From: Pseudonocardiales bacterium
GTDB lineage: Bacteria; Actinomycetota; Actinomycetes; Mycobacteriales; Pseudonocardiaceae
Assembly (NCBI GenBank): GCA_019244165.1
Contig: JAFATA010000035.1
Coordinates: forward strand, 1-39,204
Direction: 5' to 3'
Length of the DNA stretch: 39,204 nucleotides
Each line of letters begins with the position of its first letter. Position 1 is the first letter of the stretch. Shown here in pieces: positions 17,102 to 23,244 of this stretch. Position numbers and translations under genes: made by a program. The notes under the pieces are model-generated. The model saw nothing but the letters and a program-made list of their open reading frames with translations. It ran no database searches and had not been told where the DNA came from.

Positions 17102-18361
17102 GTGACCGTGCTCAGCAACGCTGCGCTCGCGGTGGTCGTCGTCGTACTCGTGCTGACCGGCGGGCTGATTTATTGCCTGCGAAGCTGGCGGCCATTCGGC
17201 AACGACGCCGACGTCGCCACCTATACCGCGCTGAACATCATGGCGCAGGCCTCACTCACGCTGCGGGAGCCGCTCTGCGCTGCCTCGGCGACCGCCGCGG
17301 CGCCCTACCTGCGGGAGATGCTGCACGGCATGGCCGTCGTCCTGACCAACGATAAAGCCGACATGCTGGCCTGGGATAGCAAGGCTGAGCAGGATGCCGA
17401 CGCTAAGCATCACAGCAACTGGGTCGTGGGCGCGGTCCACGCGGTGCTGGAAACCGGCCGCCAACAGATCCGCCATCAGCGCGACATGGACTGCGGGCGC
17501 GGCAACTGCCCGGTCCGCTCGGTGGTCGTCTCCCCGCTGCAGGTGGACGGCGGCATCGTCGGGACCCTCGGTGTGATCAGCCAGCGAGCTGCTGGGGCGA
17601 AGATGATCCGGGCCACCCAATCCGTTGCCCGCTATGTCTCCAGCCAACTGGAACTCGCCGAACTCGACGAGTCCCGGGCCCGGCTGGCCCATGCCGAGAT
17701 CCGGGCGCTGCGTTCACAGATCTCCCCCCATTTCATCTACAACGCGCTGACCACGATCTCCCACTGTGTCAAGACTGACCCGGAGCAGGCCCGTGAGCTG
17801 ATCATGGAGTTCTCCGACTTCACCCGGTACTCCTTCCGCGCCGACGCGGAGTTCACCACGCTCGCTGAGGAGCTCAACAACATCGACCGCTACCTGATCC
17901 TGGAGAAGGCCCGGTTCGGGGAGCGGTTGCAGGTCAAGGTCCAGATCGCACCGGAGGTGCTGCCGGTGGTGTTGCCGTTCCTGGCGTTGCAGCCGCTGGT
18001 GGAGAATGCGGTGCGGCACGGGCTGGGCGGCAAGGATGATGGCGGCACGCTGTCAATCATCGCTGAGGACGCTGGGGCCGATTGTGTGATCAGCGTGGAG
18101 GACGACGGCATCGGGATGGATCCAGACCGGCTCCGTGAAGAGATGACCGACTCCCACCTCACCGGCGCGCATGTCGGGCTGGGCAACGTGCACGACCGGC
18201 TGCGGGGAGCCTTCGGTGACGAGTGCGGGTTGGTGGTCGAAACCGGGCCAGGGATGGGCACCAAGGTCAGCATGAAGGTACCCAAGTTCAGCCGCGGGGT
18301 GCGCGCCATCGCTCCACCAACGCCGGGCTCGCCGCGTTCGCAACCGTCAGTCAGCGCCTAG
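17102..18361 (+). CDS. LytS/YehU-type sensor histidine kinase
   Basis: A 419-aa kinase of the LytS/YehU class. One N-terminal membrane helix (about 7-27) is followed by a GAF-like sensor (about 45-185) containing DCGRGNCP, a Cys-rich turn that could bind a ligand or metal. The His_kinase domain follows with His210 in ISPHFIYNAL, then an HATPase with Asn302 in LQPLVENAVRHG, DDGIGMD and GLGNVHDRL. It lacks the multi-helix 5TM-LytS sensor, so it differs from LytS proper. The LytTR regulator gene at 19556 is the likely partner, with an S49 peptidase gene between. GTG at 17102 is taken as start; GTG at 17108 is an alternative. TTGTCA at 17067 may be part of a promoter. Confidence 0.88.
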   Translation: MTVLSNAALAVVVVVLVLTGGLIYCLRSWRPFGNDADVATYTALNIMAQASLTLREPLCAASATAAAPYLREMLHGMAVVLTNDKADMLAWDSKAEQDADAKHHSNWVVGAVHAVLETGRQQIRHQRDMDCGRGNCPVRSVVVSPLQVDGGIVGTLGVISQRAAGAKMIRATQSVARYVSSQLELAELDESRARLAHAEIRALRSQISPHFIYNALTTISHCVKTDPEQARELIMEFSDFTRYSFRADAEFTTLAEELNNIDRYLILEKARFGERLQVKVQIAPEVLPVVLPFLALQPLVENAVRHGLGGKDDGGTLSIIAEDAGADCVISVEDDGIGMDPDRLREEMTDSHLTGAHVGLGNVHDRLRGAFGDECGLVVETGPGMGTKVSMKVPKFSRGVRAIAPPTPGSPRSQPSVSA

Positions 18362-18371
18362 CGGCGCCTGG

Positions 18372-18393
18372 TGACCACTGGCTGACCACTGGC
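18372..18393. repeat. 11-bp exact tandem duplication
   Basis: TGACCACTGGC occurs twice back to back in the 48-base gap between the kinase stop and the S49 peptidase start. The unit is not divisible by three, and no coding sequence covers it. Confidence 0.85.
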
Positions 18394-18409
18394 TCCGTAG
18401 GCTTGGCGG

Positions 18410-19291
18410 ATGGACGTCAAGGACTTGACCTCGCGGCTGCCGTTGCCCGGCATCCAGCGGGAGCGTGGCCCGGTGGTGGCCGCGGTGAAACTGCATGGTG
18501 TGATCACACCGACGCTAGCGCTGGCACCGCTGGGCCGCGGGGTGATCAACCTAGCCGTCATGGAGTCTGTGCTGACTCGGGCCTTTGGCTACGAGCAGCT
18601 GCAGGCAGTGGCGCTGTTGGTCAACTCGCCGGGTGGTTCAGCCACTCAGGCGGCGCTGGTGGCGGAGCGGATTCGCGGGCTGGCTGACCACAAGCGCGTG
18701 CCGGTGCTGGCGTTCTGCGAGGACGTCGCCGCCTCCGGCGGATACTGGCTCGCGTGCGCCGCTGACGAGATCGTCGCCCATCCCACCTCGCTGATCGGCT
18801 CCATTGGGGTGGTCACTCAGGGCTTCGGGCTGCACGGTCTGCTGGAACGTTTCGGGGTGCAGCGGCGGCTGTACACCGCGGGGGCCAACAAAGCCCGGCT
18901 CGACCCGTTCCTGCCCGAGCGGGAGGACGACGTGGTGTGGTTGCGCAGCATGCAGACGGAACTGCATGGCATGTTCCGCGACTGGGTGTGCTCGCGCCGT
19001 GGCAGGACGCTCGCTACTGATCAGCAAGATCTGTTCACCGGCGAGGTGTGGACCGGCCGCCGGGCCCTGGAGTTGGGCTTGGTCGACCGGTTGGGCACAA
19101 TGCGCGGGGAGATCGCCAAGCGGTACCCGGGTGCGGAGATCATCACAGTGGAGGGACGCCGGTCGCTGCTGGTGCGTCTGGGGCTGAGTTCTGGGGTGAT
19201 GTCGCTGAGCGGGCGTGCCGGCCCGGAGTCCGCGCTGGCGGTGCTGGAGGCGCTCGAGCACCGCGCCGCCTGGTCCCGCTTCGGTCTGTAG
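18410..19291 (+). CDS. S49 family serine peptidase (SppA-like)
   Basis: A 293-aa peptidase of the SppA/ClpP-crotonase fold. VNSPGGSA (71-78) forms the oxyanion region, Ser109 in VAASGGYWLA is the nucleophile, and Lys161 in GANKARLDPF is the general base. LIGSIGVV (128-135) is also typical. There is no obvious signal peptide or strong membrane helix, unlike many SppA enzymes, so it may be cytoplasmic or peripheral. It is a half-size (about 30 kDa) form like Gram-positive SppA, and is expected to oligomerise. It sits between kinase and regulator genes, possibly by chance or because it clears membrane peptides. Its ATG follows a duplication-rich gap. Confidence 0.88.
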   Translation: MDVKDLTSRLPLPGIQRERGPVVAAVKLHGVITPTLALAPLGRGVINLAVMESVLTRAFGYEQLQAVALLVNSPGGSATQAALVAERIRGLADHKRVPVLAFCEDVAASGGYWLACAADEIVAHPTSLIGSIGVVTQGFGLHGLLERFGVQRRLYTAGANKARLDPFLPEREDDVVWLRSMQTELHGMFRDWVCSRRGRTLATDQQDLFTGEVWTGRRALELGLVDRLGTMRGEIAKRYPGAEIITVEGRRSLLVRLGLSSGVMSLSGRAGPESALAVLEALEHRAAWSRFGL

Positions 19292-19302
19292 GTCTAGGGC
19301 CA

Positions 19303-19366
19303 GTAGATCCGATGCTGCAGATCCGACGCTGTAGATCCAACGCTGTAGATCCAGCGCGGTAGGTCC
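19303..19366. repeat. 14-bp tandem repeat after the S49 peptidase gene
   Basis: Four units of the type GTAGATCCGACGCTG (period 14) start at 19303, 19317, 19331 and 19345, with a partial fifth at 19359. It lies wholly between genes, and its unit is not a multiple of three. Confidence 0.9.
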
Positions 19367-19490
19367 GGTTGGGCGCAATCCGGTACCCCCAGTTGGGGCT
19401 CTGTTACGCCAACCATGGACAAGCGGCGCCAGCCATGTGCAGGATGAGCGGTCGGGGGATCGGCAGGGGAGCACTGTGGGGGGCACTGTG

Positions 19491-19534
19491 CCGAGTACTG
19501 CCGAGTACTGACGCCGAGTACTGACCGAGTACTG
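19491..19534. promoter_or_regulatory. Four-copy CCGAGTACTG iteron-like array before the LytTR gene
   Basis: The decamer CCGAGTACTG occurs at 19491, 19501, 19514 and 19525, spaced 10, 13 and 11 bases start to start, which is about one helical turn each. The array ends 21 bases before the LytTR regulator start. LytTR proteins typically bind direct repeats about a turn or two apart, so an autoregulatory operator is plausible but unproven. Confidence 0.5.
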
Positions 19535-19555
19535 ACATTGACGAAAAGGTGGCCG

Positions 19556-20356
19556 ATGAGCGGTAACGGTGACAACCCCGGGCTTGTCGTGCTCGCCGTG
19601 GACGACGAGCCGCATTCGCTGTCCATGCTGCTTGATGTGCTCCACGCCGAGCCGCGGATCGGCCGCGTGCTGACGGCCATGAACAGCAAAGAGGCGTTGG
19701 CGATCTTGAGGCCCGAGAACGGGCCACCCCCCCGGGTTGATGTCGTGATGCTGGACGTCCGGATGCCGGGGTTGGACGGCCTGGATCTGGCCAACGCGAT
19801 CGCCGGGGGCCCCAACGCACCGGCGATCGTGTTCGCCACCGCCTACGACGAAAGGGCCATCGACGCCTTCGAGCTCGGCGTAGCCGACTACCTGATGAAG
19901 CCGGTGAGCCAAGAGCGACTGGCCAGCACGATACGGCGGATCATGGCTTCCCGGCGCAGCTCGGCCACCGCGCCCTCCGAGGAGGGCAACGAGGACGAGG
20001 TCATCCCGGTCGAGCTCGCCGGCACCACCAAGCTGGTACCGCGCTCGTCGGTGCGCTGGGTGGAGGCGCATGGGGACTACGCGCGGCTGCACACCGGCGA
20101 GGCCATCAGCCACCTGGTCCGCATCCCACTGTCCCAGCTGGAGGACCGGTGGTCCGAGGCCGGGTTCGTGCGCATTCACCGCTCGTATCTGGTTGCCCTG
20201 CCCTTGATCACCGAGCTGCGCATGTCGTCGTCGGGCTACGTAGTACGGGTCGGCCACGGAGACGATGCCACCGAGTTGCCGGTCAGCCGACGGCACACCC
20301 GTGACCTGAAGGACCGCCTAGTGCGCGCCGCCAAGCAAGGCTGGACACCCCGATGA
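19556..20356 (+). CDS. LytTR-type response regulator
   Basis: A 266-aa regulator. The receiver (about 10-125) has AVDDEP, the phospho-Asp67 in VMLDVRMPG and Lys115 in DYLMKP. The C-terminal LytTR DNA-binding domain (about 150-255) shows TTKLVPRSSVRWVEAHGDYARLH, FVRIHRSYLV and LPVSRRHTRDLKDRL. It is the likely partner of the LytS-type kinase at 17102. In E. coli the YehU/YehT (BtsSR) and YpdAB systems of this class respond to pyruvate and control carboxylate transporters; two SSS symporter genes follow here. The ATG at 19556 has AAGG six bases upstream. The decamer array lies just before it. Confidence 0.9.
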   Translation: MSGNGDNPGLVVLAVDDEPHSLSMLLDVLHAEPRIGRVLTAMNSKEALAILRPENGPPPRVDVVMLDVRMPGLDGLDLANAIAGGPNAPAIVFATAYDERAIDAFELGVADYLMKPVSQERLASTIRRIMASRRSSATAPSEEGNEDEVIPVELAGTTKLVPRSSVRWVEAHGDYARLHTGEAISHLVRIPLSQLEDRWSEAGFVRIHRSYLVALPLITELRMSSSGYVVRVGHGDDATELPVSRRHTRDLKDRLVRAAKQGWTPR

Positions 20357-20377
20357 GCCGGACGCCCCGAATGAACG

Positions 20378-20875
20378 ATGAACACTGATAGCCTCGGCCC
20401 GGATGGCGATTTCGGGGAGGACCTGGAACCAGCAATCCAAGAAGCGGTGGCCCAAGCGTTCCGCGACACGGTACGGGAAGAAAATGCGGGCCGGATGCAC
20501 GCCAGCGAGGCTGAGCGTGGCAACAAGCGGCAACGGGTGGTGCTTGCCAAGCGGCGCAGCAGCCGGCCGGTGGTGCGCACGATCACTGAGCTGGAGGACC
20601 AGACCGACGTCGGTAAGGAGCTGGCCAGCCATCTGGTGTGGCTGCAGCTAATGCTGTCGCTCCGGAAGATGCTGCTCACCGTGGTGGTGCTCGTCAGCAT
20701 CCCGCTGGTGTTCCTGTGGGTTCCGTCGCTGGGTAGCACCACCATCCTGGGCTTGCGGGTGCCGTGGTTGCTGCTCGGCCTCGCGGTGTACCCGTTCTTC
20801 ATCGCGGTGGCCTGGTCCTACAATCGCAGCGCGGACCGCAACGAGCAGGACTTCGCCGATTGGGTCGGAAACTGA
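20378..20875 (+). CDS. Two-helix membrane protein, probable symporter partner
   Basis: A 165-aa protein with an acidic then basic soluble N-terminus of about 90 residues, two hydrophobic helices (about 98-117 and 125-147), and a short charged tail (YNRSADRNEQDFADWV). The tail echoes the end of DUF485 proteins (YVRFANRSLDP), and the layout of two helices then Asn-Arg/Asp motif matches them, but the sequence is too divergent to name. It starts 22 bases after the regulator and ends 23 bases before an SSS symporter, mirroring the DUF485-symporter pair further on. A small subunit or assembly partner of the symporter is inferred. Confidence 0.72.
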   Translation: MNTDSLGPDGDFGEDLEPAIQEAVAQAFRDTVREENAGRMHASEAERGNKRQRVVLAKRRSSRPVVRTITELEDQTDVGKELASHLVWLQLMLSLRKMLLTVVVLVSIPLVFLWVPSLGSTTILGLRVPWLLLGLAVYPFFIAVAWSYNRSADRNEQDFADWVGN

Positions 20876-20897
20876 GCGTGGAGAACTGAGCACTGGC

Positions 20898-22736
20898 GTG
20901 CCCGACAAAAATGACCTCTACGTTACCGTTATTGCGGTGCTGGCGATTGCCCTATGGTTCACGCTCACCGGGCGTTACTCGGCACGAGTCCGGTCGACCC
21001 CGGACTTCCTGTGGGCTTCCCGAATGGCGGGGCCACGCTGGAACGCCGCAGCGATCTCCGGGGAGTACCTGTCCGCGGCCTCCTTCCTCGGCATCGCCGG
21101 TCTGGTGTTTAAGGGTGGCGTGGACGCGCTGTGGTATCCGGTGGGATTCGCTGCGGGCTACCTTGCGATGCTGCTGTTCGTGGCAGCGCCGCTGCGTCGG
21201 TCTGGTGCCTACACGCTGCCCGACTTCGCCGAGATACGGTTGAACTGCGTACGACTGCGCTGGGTCTGCACCGCCTTTGTGGTCATCATCGGTTGGCTTT
21301 ACCTGGTGCCGCAGCTCCAAGGGGCCGGACTCACCCTCCAGGCTGTCACCGACCAGCCGAAGTGGGTCGGTGCAACGGTGGTCATGGTGATCGCGACGTT
21401 CAACATCTACAGCGGACGGCTGCGCTCGATCACCATCATGCAGGCCTTCCAGTACTGGATCAAGCTAACCGCGCTGGCCGTGCCGGTCTTCGTGCTGCTG
21501 ATCCACAACGCGGGCGAGGACCCGGGGTTCCGCAACTCGCTGGACGCTTCGGCGCCCCCGTCCTTCTCCCAGGCCACCGAGGTCACTCTGGATCACGATG
21601 TCGAGCTTCAGGTTACTGAGCCGGTACGCTTCACCGCCGTGGGAAGGGTGGACGGGCAGCCGGTGCAGGGAGTGGTGCGTTGGGAGCGGGACAGTAAGCA
21701 CCGCGTCGGCAAAGACACCACCCTGTACTTCGACGCGGGCAGTCCGGTTCCGGTGGTCGACGGTGCCACCGGGAAAAACAGCACCTGGCTGCGTCCGATG
21801 AGCTATGGCAAGCACCCGCTGCTGGCCACGTACTCGCTCCTGGTGGCGCTGCTGCTGGGCACGATGGGGCTGCCGCAAGTACTGGGTCGGTACTACACCG
21901 ACCCGGACGGCCGAACGGCGCGCCGGACCACGCTGCTGGTGCTGGTGCTGCTCGGGGTGTTCTACCTGTTTCCGACGGTCTCCGGGTGGCTTGCCCGGCT
22001 TTACGTTCCGCAGTTACTGGTTAACGGGAACACGGACGCCGCGCTGCTGATGTTGCCCCGCACGGCCTTGGGCGGGTGGCCGGCGCTCCTGCTCGGCGGG
22101 CTGATCGAGGCTGGGGCGTTTGCCGCCTTTGTGTCCGCCGCCACCGGGCTGGTCGTGAGCGTTGCCGGGGTGCTGTCCACCGACGTGCTGCCCGGTCGGC
22201 TTCGGGACTTCCGGGTGGCCACCCTGGCGGCCTGGTCGGTCCCGTTGGTGTTCGTGCTCGCTGGGTCGTCGCTCGATTTGGCTCAGGGCGTGGAACTGGC
22301 GTTCGCGGTGGCCGCCTCGTCGTTTTGCCCCCTGCTGGTGCTGGGCATCTGGTGGCGCGGGCTGACCGACGCCGGCGCGGCGGCTGGCATCCTGGCCGGC
22401 GGCGGACTGGCGGTCGTTGCGGTGCTGCTCGCCGCGGCTGGTGTGCTCTCACCGGGATGGCAGACGGTGCTGGCGCAGCCGGCGGTGTTCACCGTGCCGC
22501 TGGCCTTCCTGAGCATGGTCATGGTGAGCCGCCGAACGAGGGATCGCGTCCCGGCCGACGTGTCGCGTATCCTGTTGCGGCTGCACGCGCCGGACCGGTT
22601 GGGTTTGGCCGAGAAGCGGGAGCTGGGCCAACTCAAGTCCCGGGTCGGGATAATCGCGCTGGCGCTGTCCCGGATGCCCCTGTCCCGGATATCGCTGTCT
22701 CGGATACGCATTGGCCGGCACCGCCGGCCCGCCTGA
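20898..22736 (+). CDS. SSS-family sodium/solute symporter
   Basis: A 612-aa permease with about 13 hydrophobic helices. The N-terminal part has the SSS hallmark RWNAAAISGEYLSAASFLGIAG; later come FQYWIKLTALAVPVF and GTMGLPQVLGRYYTDPDGRTAR, typical of the acetate/monocarboxylate branch (ActP, MctC). Between the middle helices lies an exposed segment of about 90 residues (about 210-300) that looks like a small beta domain. The tail carries three LSR(M/I)-type repeats from a 15-bp repeat. It is likely to import a small carboxylate with Na+ or H+. The GTG start at 20898 follows the two-helix gene. The substrate cannot be read from sequence. Confidence 0.88.
   Translation: MPDKNDLYVTVIAVLAIALWFTLTGRYSARVRSTPDFLWASRMAGPRWNAAAISGEYLSAASFLGIAGLVFKGGVDALWYPVGFAAGYLAMLLFVAAPLRRSGAYTLPDFAEIRLNCVRLRWVCTAFVVIIGWLYLVPQLQGAGLTLQAVTDQPKWVGATVVMVIATFNIYSGRLRSITIMQAFQYWIKLTALAVPVFVLLIHNAGEDPGFRNSLDASAPPSFSQATEVTLDHDVELQVTEPVRFTAVGRVDGQPVQGVVRWERDSKHRVGKDTTLYFDAGSPVPVVDGATGKNSTWLRPMSYGKHPLLATYSLLVALLLGTMGLPQVLGRYYTDPDGRTARRTTLLVLVLLGVFYLFPTVSGWLARLYVPQLLVNGNTDAALLMLPRTALGGWPALLLGGLIEAGAFAAFVSAATGLVVSVAGVLSTDVLPGRLRDFRVATLAAWSVPLVFVLAGSSLDLAQGVELAFAVAASSFCPLLVLGIWWRGLTDAGAAAGILAGGGLAVVAVLLAAAGVLSPGWQTVLAQPAVFTVPLAFLSMVMVSRRTRDRVPADVSRILLRLHAPDRLGLAEKRELGQLKSRVGIIALALSRMPLSRISLSRIRIGRHRRPA
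22665..22709. repeat. 15-bp tandem repeat in the symporter tail
   Basis: Three 15-bp units (CTGTCCCGGATGCCC and relatives) start at 22665, 22680 and 22695, encoding LSRMP, LSRIS and LSRIR in the cytoplasmic tail. Confidence 0.88.
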
Positions 22737-22854
22737 ACACCGCAACGGTTCGCTATTGCGGTGGGTGCCGGTGAGGCGCCGACGGTTAAGGTGTCTCGGT
22801 CCTCGCGACGCGCGGGACATCAACATCATCATGACTGGCTTGGAGGGGTTTGCC

Positions 22855-23244
22855 ATGAGCACCACTGGGCCCATCACTGGGCCCATCACTGGGCCCACAG
22901 CCAGGCCCACGAGCGGGACTGGCACCGCGCCGCCGGTGGATCCCTGGGCCGCCGCGCATGCCAGCGTAGAGTTTGCCACCCTGCGCAACCGGCTCCGCAG
23001 TTTTGTCTTTCCGATGGCCGCGTTCTTTTTGGCCTGGTATTTCCTGTACGTCCTGCTGGCCGCGTTCGCTCCGCACTTCATGGCTATCAGGGTCGTCGGC
23101 AACATCAACGTCGGGCTGGTCTTCGGCCTGCTCCAGTTCGTCTCTACCTTCGCCATCGCAACGATGTACGTCCGATTCGCCAACCGCAGCCTCGACCCGG
23201 TGAGTAGCCGGATCCGAGAGCAGGTCGAAGGGGGAGGCTGGTGA
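22855..23244 (+). CDS. DUF485 membrane protein
   Basis: A 129-aa protein of the DUF485 family. After a Thr/Gly/Pro-rich N-terminus from a 12-bp repeat, it reads FATLRNRLRSFVFPMAAFFLAWY, a first helix, FMAIRVVGNINVGLVFGLLQFVSTF with a second helix, then YVRFANRSLDP. DUF485 genes typically sit next to ActP/MctC-type symporters, for example cg0952-mctC in Corynebacterium glutamicum, and act as small partner proteins. The ATG at 22855 has GGAGG about nine bases upstream. Its TGA overlaps the GTG of the symporter-propeller gene (GTGA), so the two are translationally coupled. Confidence 0.88.
   Translation: MSTTGPITGPITGPTARPTSGTGTAPPVDPWAAAHASVEFATLRNRLRSFVFPMAAFFLAWYFLYVLLAAFAPHFMAIRVVGNINVGLVFGLLQFVSTFAIATMYVRFANRSLDPVSSRIREQVEGGGW
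22861..22908. repeat. 12-bp tandem repeat in the DUF485 gene
   Basis: Four 12-bp units (ATCACTGGGCCC and variants) start at 22861, 22873, 22885 and 22897 and encode TTGP, ITGP, ITGP, TARP at the N-terminus of the DUF485 protein. Confidence 0.9.

Noticed and set aside
19491..19534. Decamer array as a CRISPR or replication origin
   Set aside because: Units are only 10 bases with one- or three-base gaps, with no spacers and no replication gene nearby.
18638..20296. 552-codon minus-strand frame across the S49 peptidase and LytTR genes
   Set aside because: Both plus-strand genes have full catalytic motifs; the long frame follows from high GC at third positions.
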